From positions 30,800,501 through 30,864,500 of the forward strand of contig NC_091664.1 of NCBI RefSeq assembly GCF_042453785.1: a stretch of DNA of 64,000 nt, written 5' to 3'. The position numbers were made by a program, and so were the translations under genes. This document shows, in pieces, positions 46,707 to 58,676 of the stretch (positions within the stretch are counted from its first letter, which is position 1; each line of letters begins with the position of its first letter). Below the pieces are notes generated by a model that was not told where the DNA came from, ran no database searches, and saw nothing but the letters and a program-made list of their open reading frames with translations. Source of the stretch: Malus domestica. Lineage: Eukaryota; Streptophyta; Magnoliopsida; Rosales; Rosaceae.

Positions 46707-48302
46707 TTATTGTACCCGCTTGGTAGTGTGGAGGAGCTCAGGGGGTATTTTGTAGAGATCTTCGTCGACAGGCTTGGGAGGTCTTCTTGGAACGGTGTCG
46801 TGGTGGTGGTGGTGGTGGTGGTGAGTGCGATTGGGTTGTTGTTGGACATGGAGTTGATAGTGATAGGGTTTAGTTGGCGGTTCGGTCACGTCACAGACTT
46901 TTGCCACCTTCGATTGCTGCCTCTTTTGCTCCATAACATGCGCACGCTGCCCTCGCTTTTCCCTCCCTCCTCCACCTCCTCCTCCTCCACCAACTCCTCT
47001 TGTTGCCTGCACCAATAATATTCTATGTCTCACTCTCACATATTATATCATCAACTAGTTTTTTTCACTCATATTAAATGAGGCATATGCTGCCGTGTGA
47101 CAATAACACAAATATACCAAGTCAAGTCTCTATGTGTGTTCAAAATAAATAAAAAAATTAGGAAGGACATTAAACTGACCAGAAATCGTATTTAATCAAG
47201 GGATTCGTGTTCAAATAAAATTAAATTTGGAATAAAATACAATCAAGTGGTAAAACAGGAGGGATTGTTCAGTAGAAACGAAACACCGTCAAATTATGTT
47301 ACGATTTCACTCAACTTATAACACTATTTTATTTTTGGGGTGTGGATAAACTCAACTTATAACACTATTTTATTTTTGGGGTGTGATATCCACACCCCAT
47401 TTTACTTCTTATACACTTTTTTTTTATTTTCGACCGTCGAATCGGATGAATTGAAGAAAATCAAACAAGACATAAATTATCAAGAATGTGTGAGAAGTAA
47501 AATAGGATGTATGGATATCACATCCCTTATTTTTATACTAATATGTTGTAACTTGTAATAAGTGGGATAAATCAACCACGTTGTCTCCTAAAAATTATAT
47601 AACATGTAAAAAAAATACACCAAATAACATGTTCCATGTAAACATAAAAATTTATACTAAACAAGCATCATGCTTTTGGAAATGAGCTGCCACACCTCAG
47701 CTGGCTAGCTTATCATAATTAGCTCATAGGTGTAAATAATTAGATTCTAAATTCCTAGGCCAAAAATAATTGCATCACACATAAAGATTTAGCCACTCCA
47801 AGACATTAAATAATCTAAAAATCCGGTGCATCACTAAAAATGCGAAGGGAATGAAAAACAAAAGCAAAAATGCTCAAATGAAATCATAAATGAAAGAAAA
47901 AGAAAAATATTTACAAAAATGAAGATGTAAAGGGGGGGGGGGGGGGTGGAATTTAAGTTAGAACCTTTCGAGAAGGAGCAACATTGCGAGAAGGCTTCTT
48001 GAAGTGATCGACAGGAACAGCATACAAGTCAGGACGCAGATTGTAGGGATGATCAGCACTTTCACCAGAAGAAGAGTTGAATCTGATCAAACCGGCTTGT
48101 CTCGCACACTCGAAATACTGAGTGATAGGCAGATCGTTTGCATAATCCCAGTCTCCAAACGCTGGAATCTGCCCACTCCTCTTGTAATAGTCCTGAATCA
48201 CCATCCAAACACAGATTAAAACACACACACACACACACACACAAACAATAACTAGAAGAAACAGATCACTGATCGAGAAATGGGTGAGGAACTTACATCC
48301 AT
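46707..48302 (-). CDS. RIN4/NOI-family protein with AvrRpt2-cleavage-like motif
   Basis: Small member of the RIN4-like NOI family. Family members are membrane-linked immune regulators, some cut by the bacterial protease AvrRpt2. Three minus-strand exons join in phase: 48297-48302 (Met-Asp only), 47965-48192 and 46707-47006, giving 177 aa. The N-terminus MDDYYKRSGQIPAFGDWDY matches the NOI start and contains IPAFGDW, close to the AvrRpt2 site consensus VPxFGxW. LPITQYFECARQAGLIRF follows. The third exon encodes a run of nine Gly, then a run of eight His, and ends with the conserved KPVDEDLYKIPPELL. It resembles Arabidopsis At3g07195 by memory. Intron 2 (about 0.96 kb) carries a MITE and a long G run; intron 1 has a CA repeat next to the splice acceptor. 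Confidence 0.83.
47311..47385. repeat. 39-bp tandem duplication beside a MITE
   Basis: CTCAACTTATAACACTATTT followed by TATTTTTGGGGTGTG occurs at 47312-47346 and again at 47351-47385. The second copy runs into the left end of the 47378-47526 MITE. Confidence 0.85.
47378..47526. mobile_element. MITE, family B (hAT-like), copy in NOI intron 2
   Basis: 149-bp element with ends GGGGTGTGATATCCACAC and, in reverse complement, GGGATGTGATATCCATAC. An 8-bp target-site duplication, TTATTTTT, lies at 47370-47377 and 47527-47534. The core includes CCGTCGAATCGGATGAATTG, shared with 60744-60893. Confidence 0.8.
48218..48243. repeat. (AC)n microsatellite by the NOI intron 1 acceptor
   Basis: About 13 AC units, seen as GT on the gene strand. 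They lie about 25-50 bases upstream of the exon 2 acceptor, in the usual branch-point zone. Confidence 0.85.
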
Positions 48303-48972
48303 TGTGTTTGTGGGTTAGTTGCAGAAACTGATTTGTTGCCGAAAAGAGCAGGAACCCAATAGAAAAGATCGGATTTTGATTTGAAAGAACAAGAACCCAA
48401 TTGAAAGATTGGATTTTGAATGCAAAGGTGAAAGCAAGGTAGCAAATTTAAAGAGGTGTGGAGATTGGGTGTGAAGAACCTAGGAGTTAAAAGGAGGGGG
48501 TGGGGGGGGGGGGGGAGCAAAAAGGTGAAAGAAGCTATGGAGAATCCTAAGGAAAAGTCAGAGGATATAAATTATGGTCAGTGTTAAAGAGAGAGAGATG
48601 ATCTCAAAGCTGCTTTTTTTTACTAGATTTATAGCATACAGAAGCAAAGGCTCTGAGCAAGTCTGAGCAGGAAAGACAGCTTATTTGGGTAGGCAATGGC
48701 AGTCCTCAGGGCCTTGTTTTAGGGGGATGGCTGCTGCTTCTGCTTCTGCTTCTGCTTCTGTTCTGCATCATATATGTTTACAGTTGCACTACACACTGTA
48801 CACACTTAAGAGAGAGAAAAACAAGAGAGAGAGTTGGTGGTGGTGGTTGACAATTTTATCCAATCCTGAATCTAGTAATGCCACGTTGCAACCGAGCCCG
48901 ATTAAAAGATTGGTTTCTTCCCTCCTCGGTTCACGCGGTTAGCAGAAATTCTAGGTTTTCTACTTACAAACC

Positions 48973-49299
48973 CAAAAAACTTTAACAAAAATATTTCGGT
49001 ACTGTAGAAATTTTTAGTTGTGACAGGAATACAAATAGTACTCTACGTGTTTTAATAGGAGTAGTAGGAAGTTTTATTTTTTAAGTTATTAACTTTTTAG
49101 CGCACATATCTCATCATTTGTATAATGACATGTAAGGTACCATCTCGTGTACCAGTCACACTGAAAAATCTCTAAAAAACTATTCATTTTAAAGAAAAAC
49201 CATATTTTTATACTAAAAAGTCAATCATAGTATTATTTACTTTACCCTTTATTTTGTTTAAAACTCAAAGTTTTCAAACAATTTTCATTAATTTTCCCA
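48973..49299. mobile_element. MITE, family D copy 3, interrupted by family C
   Basis: The left piece (48973-49006: AAAAACTTTAACAAAAAT, then CGGTACTGTA) and the right piece (from about 49176: ACTATTCATTTTAAAG, through ACTAAAAAGTCAATCATAG) together follow the order of the 16076-16229 element. The 167-bp family C element at 49007-49175 sits between them. Confidence 0.65.
49007..49175. mobile_element. MITE, family C copy 3, nested in family D
   Basis: Arms GAAATTTTTAGTTGTGACAG and, in reverse complement, TAGAGATTTTTCAGTGTGAC. The middle contains GTATAATGACATGTAAGGTA. No clean target-site duplication was found, so nesting is inferred from the split family D sequence. Confidence 0.65.
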
Positions 49300-49869
49300 A
49301 AAATAAAAAATCTCTAAGAAATGTGAATTCTTTCTTTCCTTTCAACTGTTTGCAATGCAGGAGAAGACTAGCTGGTGTAGTGGGTGCGACTGTGTGACCA
49401 AATGTATGGCCCAAAGTTGAAAAAGGCTTTGAATTTTTTGAAAAAGTGCTTATCAGCTTATGAATAAAACATGTAGGTAGGTCCACTGCCAAACTTTGCT
49501 AATTGCTTCTACTGTGGGAGGAGAGGATTATTGTGGTGGATTTAGTAGTAAAAAGTGACTTTGGGAAGAAGCAATTTTTCGAGAAGTCACCCCCACCATT
49601 TTGGGATCCTTGTCCGTTTCCAGCACGAATCCAGCAACTAGACTCAACAGGACCTGTCATGTGGATTGTGAACAGCAATATAACATGATGAACCCTAAAA
49701 ATACCAAAGGAATACATATGGTGTTGCATATGCATACAGATCACTATGCCTCTAGCAATGAGATCTATTTATGAATACATGTATTACATCCGTATGTGAA
49801 TAATAATTAGAATACGCATTATCCACTCAAATAAACCAACTAGGAATTCAAGATCACTTTTAGCACATT

Positions 49870-51334
49870 TTCGTTGATATTCTTAAGGATAGAACCATGT
49901 TTTAGCAATGTTTTTAGCCCAACTACTAGTTTTTCCACTTATTGATTAGTTTTTCGGCTTAAATATTATATAAAAAAAATTCACAAAAATACGTGGATTA
50001 ACGCTTAGGATTTTTTGTCGGTTATACAATTTTGTACAAAGTTCACTACAAAATCCATTTGCTTTCACATCCGTCTCACCATAAGGTTTTGAGTATTCAT
50101 ATAAGGATTTTCGTTGATATTGTTAAGGATAGAACCCCATTTTGGCAATGTTTTGGGGCCCACTACAATTTTTATCACATGTTGATTAGTTTTCGATTAA
50201 ATATTCTACGAAAAGTCAATAAATGGAAAATACATTTGTTTTCCACATAAATATTCTATGAAAAATACATTTGTAGCTCAATAAATGGTAAAATCAATTT
50301 CAAATGCCTTGTCCTTAACACTTACGGAAAATATCTCATGAAAATAAAAAAATTGCGAATTTCACAAAAAATGTGGGTTAACAATATGATTTTTTTATCA
50401 GTTTCGCAATTTTGTACCAAATTCATTATAAAATTTATTTCTTTCACCTCAACTTCACCGTGAGATTTGAGAATTCATGTAAGATTTTTCATTGATATTC
50501 TCAAGGATAGAACCCCGTTTTGGCAATGTTTTGGGCCCACTACTATTTTTCCACTTATTGATTAGTTCTCGACTTAAATGTTTATATAATATGTGGCTCA
50601 ATAAATGGTAAAACAAATTCTAAATATCTTATAAAGTTTTCCTTCACGCTTACAAAAAGTATTTCTTGAAAATAAACATTTTTCGTCTTTCACAAAAAAG
50701 TGGGTTAACACTAATGGGTTTTTGTCAGTATTACAAATTTGTACAAAGTTCTTGATAAAATTCCTTTGCCTTCACCTCTGACTCACCGTGAGGTCTTGAG
50801 AATTCATGTAAGTTTTTCATAAATATTCTTATGGATAGAACCCCGTTTTGTCAGTGTTTTTGGTCCACAACAATTTTTCCACTTATTGATTAGTTTTCGG
50901 CTTTAGTATTTTATGAAAAATACATTTCTGGCTCAATAAATGGTAAAACCAATTCCAAATGCCTTATAAAATTTTTCTTAACTCCTTCAGAAAATATCTT
51001 GCGAAAAAAAAAAATTTCATTTTTCACAAAAGAAAAACGTAGGCGTTAACACTCACCGGTTTTAATCGGTTTTACAATTTTGTACAAAATTCATTATAAA
51101 TTCCATTTACTTTACCCTCCACCTCACTGTTAGGTTTTGAGAATTCATGTAAGAATTTTCGTTGATATTCTTAAGGATAGAACCTCTGTTTTGACAATGT
51201 GTTGGGCTCACTACAATTTTTTTTTTCCACTTATTGATTAGTTTTCGGCCTAAATATTCTATGAAAAATACATTTGTGGCTCAGTAATGGTAAAACCAAG
51301 TCCAAATGGCTTACGATTTTTCCTTAACGCTTAT
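49870..51334. repeat. Tandem array of about 240-380 bp AT-rich units
   Basis: At least five diverged units share, in order: GTTGATATTCTTAAGGATAG, AACCCCGTTTTGGCAATG, TTCCACTTATTGATTAGTTT, ATTCTATGAAAAATACATTT, CTCAATAAATGGTAAAAC, ACAATTTTGTACAAA and GAGAATTCATGTAAG. The GGATAGAACC anchor falls near 49887, 50127, 50504, 50832 and 51174. There is no coding potential. The array resumes after the solo LTR at 53410. Confidence 0.85.
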
Positions 51335-53404
51335 TGTCACAGCCCGTCCCGAATTATTTTTATCGGTGGTGTGAAAAGACTAAAGTACCCTTAAACGTTT
51401 GTGGCGTTGTGTGGTTTAGGTTTTGGTTGTGGACCAATTAAAATTTTTCCTAAGTGTTTGGACCCAATTAGAAATGAGATTTTTGTTTGTGTTGATTGGT
51501 AGCCCAAATTGGACCATACACACACACACCCCAAACTCCTGTTGACCTTTCTTTCTCATTCCCTCTTGGTTTTTCTCCATTTTCTGTATGACCGTACGAA
51601 CAACTCCTACCCTAGCTATCCATTCACGGATCGGGGTTTTGGAAGTTGTTTTCATGCTCCTTGCAACCTTAGGAGTTTATCTTTAGCATTGGTTGGACGT
51701 GAAGACTTCATTTTCCTGAGAACCAGAGAACCTAGTTTTGGGTTACTGTTCATGCAGTCGTGATCATGGAAGTTTTAGCGAATTTTAAGGTTCTAGGAAG
51801 CTTTAGGACGTCTTCACGAAGCTCGGGGAAGAAAGTTGGAGTGTTTTGGATGTTGAGAAGCTTAGTTTGACGAATTTCAATTTTGGTCGGATTATCGAGG
51901 CTTCTCCGGTGAGATTCCGTGGATTTTAGGGCTTAAAACTGGTAAGGTTTTGTTCTACTCATTGTAAGCTTCATTTTGGTACAAATTTCATGAATTTTGG
52001 TTGAGAAATGAAGAAGATATTAAATTTCTAAATTTTTTCCAGTTTCCAGCAATCGCAACGGCACCGGTGTCGGACTCTAGCTAACCAAGGAAGAAGGAGG
52101 AGAATATTCTGTCAAAGTTGACGGAATATTCTAACGTCGTCAGGTAATTCTAACGGTATATGTTGTTTTTAACGGAATATTCCCTAACGCCATTAGGGAA
52201 TCTGTTTGGTGTGCCAGGCACGTGCCTGCGCGTAAGCCGCGCGTCTGGCCGTGCCTTGGCAGGCGTGTAAGGGCGCGTGGGTGCTCGGAAATTTTTCCGT
52301 ATATACCTATATATACTTGAGATTTTTCCCAGAAAATAAAATTGAATGATTATACGTTTTGAAATGTCATGCAAAGTATCTGCCTATTTTATTTATGCAT
52401 TAGTAGTTGCATATATTTATGATTGGTGCTGCGAATGCACAGGTAAGTGCTAGGTAAGTTTGTAAATTAAAGATATGAGAGTACTTCAGTTATGCGAGAT
52501 ATGATATGATGTATTGAGAGCTTATAAACCTGCACCTCGGTGTTAGTGCTCCCGCCTAGAGTTAGGGCACAGTTTTTCACGTGATGCCGTACCATATGCT
52601 CACCTTGGATCCAAGTTAGGTGCACATGCTTGTCGTACATACCACTTTAGGTGGTTCCTACTCGTAGGTGACCCGCGATCATTCGCATAGCCTTCACGTG
52701 ATCGTAGCACTAGAACATATTTATTTTACACCTAGTCTTGTCGTACAGACCACTTTAGGTGGTTCCGACTCGTGTGCAGGATTTGATATGGTTGAGATTG
52801 GTTATGAGCTATAAACTCAGTCGTACAAATTAAGTTAGGGGAATCCGACTGATATGATATCTGACATTGATATATTTTAACTAGATTACTTATGGCATTT
52901 CATTGAGATACTTTGGCATGGTATATTTCTATGGATTTTCATCCTGAGCATGATTTATGATATAGCATATATTAATTTCTAGGAAATTATACAGGTTTTA
53001 CGTCGAGGGGTTAGAACTTTTGAGAAATGAAATGATTTTGAAAAACTTTGTTTTTGCCCACTCACACTTTTTGTTTTGCGCCCCTCCATGTTTTAGGTAT
53101 AAGTGCTTTGGTGGCTCACAGGGATTTCGACAGTGGTTCTGACAGAGAATCACAAATGTAGGATCACCTTTGGGTGTTATATAACTAGTACTTGTCCAGT
53201 CGAACTGCACTTAGTCTAATTATGCTCTGATGGTGTATTTCACACTTAATCTCGCACTTGCACCTTATCTTATCCAGTACTCTAGTCGATTTGGTTTTTG
53301 TTTATTCGCATTTCCTTATATCTTTTTTGCTTCCGCACTGTGCACATGGCTACGTCATCCTCACGTGACGGCCAGCATGCCTCGATTCAGGTCGGGGTGT
53401 GTCA
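51335..53404. mobile_element. 2.07 kb solo LTR inserted in the tandem array
   Basis: Starts TGTCACAGCCCGTCCCGA and ends GGTCGGGGTGTGTCA, with an exact 5-bp target-site duplication, CTTAT (51330-51334 and 53405-53409). There is no primer site, polyprotein or second LTR, so it is best read as a solo LTR left by recombination between the LTRs of a large element. The TGTCACA...TGTCA ends and length suggest Ty3/gypsy, possibly the Tekay/Del type; the lineage is an inference. An internal block near 52632-52775 contains two copies of a repeat of about 36 bp (CCACTTTAGGTGGTTCC). Confidence 0.82.
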
Positions 53405-53409
53405 CTTAT

Positions 53410-53560
53410 GGTAAAATATATCATCAAAATAAAAAAATTTGTGTATTTAACAAGAAAATCGTGAGTATTATTTATTGGTTTTACAATTTTGTACGCAATT
53501 CATTATAAAATCAATTTTTTTCTCCTCCACCTCGCCGTGTGGTTTTGAGAATTCATGTGT
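53410..53560. repeat. Continuation of the tandem array after the LTR
   Basis: GGTAAAATATATCATCAAAA, then GGTTTTACAATTTTGTACGC, ATTCATTATAAAATC and GAGAATTCATGTG continue the unit that was cut at 51334. A segment near 53567 (CACTCAAATAAACTAACTAG) repeats the DNA just before the array near 49824 (CACTCAAATAAACCAACTAG). Confidence 0.8.
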
Positions 53561-53726
53561 TATTATACACTCAAATAAACTAACTAGGAATCCAAGAACT
53601 TTTAGCCCAAGTTTTACATGTGTATATGTATAAATACACATATTATACACATATAAATATAAAGAAATATATTTGTTTTTCATACAATTCTCAAGCTTCA
53701 AGAATATCCATTTAAAAAAAAAACAC

Positions 53727-54070
53727 AAATGTTTTATACACATGTTCGCACGCCTCAAGTTTAGAATCAGTCTCGTATTTCACTAGCTATTATAAGTGAG
53801 TATTGATATTTGATATACAATGTTTTATAAACATGTACGCATGCATTAAGTTTGGAGTTTTAAAATTTTTCACAATACTATATCAGTCACGTGTTTCACC
53901 AACAATGTTATAGTCAAACTTCAAGTGAGAATGAATATTAAGTAAACAAATGTTTTATACACATGTACGCATACATCAAGTTTAAGATTTAAGATTTTTT
54001 ACACATTATTCCACTTGCTAACTTTGTTTTAGTCAAATCATAAGTGAGAATTAATATTGGATATGCAGAT
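53727..54070. repeat. Three-copy tandem repeat, about 90-130 bp
   Basis: Units beginning near 53727, 53819 and 53948 share ATGTTTTATACACATGTACG, CATCAAGTTTAAG-like words and AAGTGAGAATTAATATT. No coding potential. Confidence 0.75.
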
Positions 54071-54968
54071 GCGGTGACATATATTTCAACATATTATACA
54101 AGTCATGATCCTTGGAGAATATTGTTTTCAATTAATTAACAAACTCTGCTTAATTAGCACCAGCAGCAACAGTTAAAACGGGAAATTAATTAACATAAAA
54201 ACGTATGGGTCAAAATCCCAGAAGATCGAATCACGTGAACAAATCCAATAAAAAAAAAAACCGACTTACAGCACCAAATGCCAGAAAATTCATGTGAACA
54301 TGCCTTTGAATCTGCATGTGTGATTACAAAAACATCCTCAAACGCCATTGCCATTTGCCAGAGTTTTCTTTTTTAAAGTCAACCGCGGCAGGAGAACGCA
54401 AGGGGCTCCAAGAATCGTTGCCATCGAGGAGCCTAAAAGTTTTGACTCTTTTTTTCCTTTGTTAAACTATTAGTATAATTAGGGTTTCAATGTTGGAAAA
54501 AGCCTTGCTGTTGTAGACAACTTTGACTCCAAGGCACCACTTGGGGTTTGCGCAAATATATATGCACATTACAAACATATATATTGAGAGAATAATAGCA
54601 AGGTTATTCTAATTTTATTAATTTACTTTTTCACCACTCGTTTTTACTTTCTAATAACACTCAATATTCAAATTGTCTGTATTTTAGGTCATTTACTTTT
54701 TTTGCAAAAACAATGCTAGAATGATGTTACTTAGAAACACTGAAATTTTGGTAATGTTAATCAAACGGTTAAACGATTTTTGATTTAGCTAATTGCATGT
54801 AGAGTTAATCTTATGATACTTAGTAAGTTGTTCGAATCATCAAGTAATATTGCATATTTAAAAGAAGAACCGAGACTCGAGTGAGAAGATTTGGTAGCAT
54901 CCGCATATTATATATCATACATGCATGTGTACTGTGTAGGGCTTGTAGCAACACAGGTCAGGAAGCAG

Positions 54969-55147
54969 GGGAAGGGATCCGGACCAAGATCATAAATTCG
55001 GACCAAGATCATAAATTCGGACTTTTGAAATTTGATCAAACTGTCAAAATTATTAGAACTTTTAAAATAAGTCTCTATTTGTAATCGTTTGATCAAATTT
55101 CAAAAGTTAGAATTTATAACCTTCTTGAACTTGATGAAAGGGATCCC
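54969..55147. mobile_element. MITE, family E (MULE-like)
   Basis: 179-bp element whose arms share CTTTTGAAATTTGATCAAAC as an inverted repeat, with GGGATCC near both ends. A 9-bp duplication, AGGAAGCAG, lies at 54960-54968 and 55148-55156. The left arm has an internal 20-bp tandem duplication (ACCAAGATCATAAATTCGG). Confidence 0.75.
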
Positions 55148-58100
55148 AGGAAGCAGCAGCAGGATGCCAGACCTACGTACACGGCTTACACAGTGGAATA
55201 TATGATATATGTACTGTTGACTTTAACCCACCCCTTCGTCTTCTCCCTCCCGTGGCCCCCCACAAGCTCCCCCTGCCTCCATTGCTCTGTATATACTGTA
55301 TACCATGGTCAAGACTCGAGACTCTTAGCTGAGCACTTCTGCTATCCACAGTATGTTAGCTGACCTGACACACACATGATATTTGTCCTCAGTGCATTTT
55401 CTTGCTAAACGACATTAGCAACCGACCAAAGAGTAAATAAATAGGCCAATACAGAAGAATGGACCAAACAGTTTCTTCTAAAAGCCTCAAATTCATCCAT
55501 ATATTAAGGATGAAAAACTTGGGTAAAGTGTCGAGATCAACTTACATAAAATGAAGTCTATCATCACGGATGTTTTAATCTTATAATGCAAGTCAAACAC
55601 ATTATGTGAGGCGTTTATTACAAGATCACGTTATTTGCGAAGTACTAATTCTTGTGAAGTACTTCTTTCCATAGAGTTACTCTAACTAAACAACTCAATA
55701 AATAGCAACTAAACAACTCAATAAATAGCCTAACACAAAAATGCTACACGATCACATACAAATTAAAGTGTGGTCTACAATGAGAGGGAGAGACTTACAT
55801 GCATCCTTCAGAATGCTACCGTCCTGAGCCAATAAAACAATGTCATGTGTGAAAACATTTCAACAAGTAAAATACCCAATATAGTCCTCCTATAATAGGA
55901 TTCTTTGGTGAAAAAATGGGTCTCACTTTTCTTCAAATTTTAATCTATAGTATAGTCATAATTAAATTTATTAAGAGAAGAACAATGTAAGTGAGATATA
56001 TTAGGTTCGAATTTTGTGAATGACGAATTTGGTATAATGTATAATAAATTAAAAAATTAAAAGAGCCATGTATAAATACTCACATTATAGCTAACAAGAT
56101 GTGCACCCTTTTTTTCTCTGTCTTTCACGTGAGAATAGAGATGGAAAAATATGGTACGCACCTTGTTGCAGATAAGTTTCTCTTTTTAAGGAGAATCCTA
56201 TAGCTGCAAATAGCAAACCACTTACAAAACTTGGGCTAGAGACCTATAGCTGCTACTGGCGACCCACTAAGGAAAAAGGCTGTTTTGGGCTTTATTTTAT
56301 TTTATTAGAAAGTCTTATTTTCATTTGGGTTTGGATTGGGCTTGGAACATGTGTGCAGTGGTTGGGTCAATCTGATAACTGTTTCGTTGTTGGTTTTCGG
56401 TTAGGAAATATATGGAATACTTGCAGAGCCAGTATGGGCTCACAATGGTTATCTGATCCTTGTGAAGTTCTCATGCTTCTCATTAGAATAATATATATTA
56501 TATAATAAAAGATTGTTCGAAAGTGATTTTAAAATGACTGAAAGTCTGGAAGTACTTTTGGGTTCCAAAAGCTTAGCGTAAGCATTTTTTGGTTTCAAAA
56601 AAACTTGAAGTGGTTCTTCTTGCAGGAAATACTGTTTTTCTAGGATTCATTTGTATTTTTATTAAAGATTAGTTATAAATACACTCTCATCAAAAGTGCT
56701 TATAATCATTTTAAAAACATGGTTATATTTATCGAGAAAGATAGCCAAACAATATTATAATGATGTGATTATGAAAAAATTTCAGACTATTAAAAAGCGT
56801 CAAGGACGACAATTGTAATTTTATTAGAATGTTTTATGAAACAAACTAAGGATTTTTATTTTTATATGAGTTTTTCTTATTATCTTTTTAATCTTATAGT
56901 TATTTAAGGTTGATCAAACTTCAAATATTTTTGCCTGGGCTACTGATATGGAAGAATTGAGAGATGAAGAATAGTATTGTAGAAAGGGGAAGAAATAGAG
57001 AAGAATGACTGAAAACAAAATCTAATGAGTGAAAACAAAATCTTGGAAGTGAAAACAACAAAATAACTTTTTATTTTTTGTTTTAGTTTTCGTTGTATAG
57101 ATTTCCTTTTACATTTCTTCATCTCTCCCATCTTCATTCCTCATTTTTCTTGTGCATTTTCCTTCTACCGCTAACATAAAAATGAAACAATAAATGGAAA
57201 TGGAAGTCTTTAAACAAACCCTAAGGTGGCTCATAAGCTAATTTTTTTGATACTTCTAGAAAACTATGAAACAATTGAGCCTAGATGATTGCCTATAATT
57301 TTAACACAATATGATAGTTCAATTTATTCCTCTTCGCTTTAATATTTCTTTGGTCTATTGAGATTTTGATACTATATATATGAATCACACATCAGAAACG
57401 TAAAGCTTTGCATATGAGTTAAATAGTTTTAGCCCTCTTCCCTCATAGTTAACAAACTAATTAATGGTGCAATTTGTTATATGATTCTTTGTTATTAATT
57501 ATGTTCTAATTAAGCTGTATAATATATTAGAATGTTTGCATGTGGGTTGTAGTTCTCACACGACATTGCATATGGTTCTCAATGTCACCAGCCAAAGCTC
57601 CCAGATTCAAATCCAGTGAGACAATAGAGATGAAAATTGCAGGGACTATTAAATATGCGTGTATTTATGTCATAGCCATCAAGGTGGCAAGTTATACAGT
57701 TTGAATAAAAGGGCTGCTATTAGCATTTTAAAAATATATTTTATACTCCTTACAAGTATATATATTTTTCTTTTAAATTATAGAAATTTTAAAGTTAAAA
57801 AATGAGAGTTTAAGTGTCAATAACAATTCTACGTGAGAATTTATTCAAACAATAAATCAGATTGTTCAGGGCCATGCCATTTTATATAGTTTTTTTTTTT
57901 TGGTCGAAAAGGCCATTTTATATGGTTTACGCAGTCAATATGTATATGCATGCAAATTGCATAAGGTCCAATATCCTTTCCATGCTTTTCAGGTTCGAAA
58001 TTTTCCCTCTTATAAATTATTGTAATAATTTCGAATTCCCTCCTCTTCTCTTAATAAATAACTAGCAGAGAGCACACACTTTTTGTGTGTGAACAATTTC

Positions 58101-58374
58101 TCTTAATAAGTGCATATTTTTTTTAATATTACATAATTACTGTTTTGTCCTCCTTATTTAAATATTGTGCACCAAAAGTGAGGGTAAAATTGGAAAAATA
58201 AGTATATGATTGTCATTTTATGAAAAATGGTAAAATAGGAAAAATAGGGATATGATTGTCATTTTGTCAAAAGGTACAAAATTACTATTTTGCCCTCTTT
58301 TTGTCAATAGTGTGAATCAAAAGTGAGGGCAAAATAGAAAAAAATGAGAAAAAAGTTGACAAGGAGGGTTCTCT

Positions 58375-58676
58375 GGTATTGTTTGGTATGCGAACGGGAC
58401 GAGATGGGACTGGATGGAACGGAATGGGACGGGACGAAACGGAGAGGGGGCAAAGATGCCCTTGGATGGAAATAAGGAAGAAGAAGGAGACGGAGAGGTT
58501 ATAATTTTGTGTTCCATGGATGTGGAATGAGTCATTCCAGGGGTGATGTGGAACGAAAATTCACCCAAAATTCGTCCCGTGGAACAGCGCGTTCCACCCG
58601 TTTTAGGCACACCAAACGTGGAACAGAACCCCTCGTCTCACTTCGTTCCGTCTCGTCCCACGTACCAAACGGTACC
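58375..58676. mobile_element. Inverted-repeat element, family F
   Basis: About 302 bp. The left end GGTATTGTTTGGTATGCGAA matches the reverse complement of the right end (GGTACCGTTTGGTACGTGGG). GGGACGAGA-type words follow in both arms. It is GC-richer than its surroundings. The target-site duplication was not resolved. Confidence 0.65.

Noticed and set aside
49840-51330. CRISPR-like array
   Set aside because: The repeating units are 240-380 bp, diverged and eukaryotic; there are no short identical repeats with unique spacers.
51335-53404. Full-length retrotransposon or gene with ORFs at 51.4-52.4 kb
   Set aside because: No reverse transcriptase, integrase or gag motif, no primer site, and only one LTR between target duplications.
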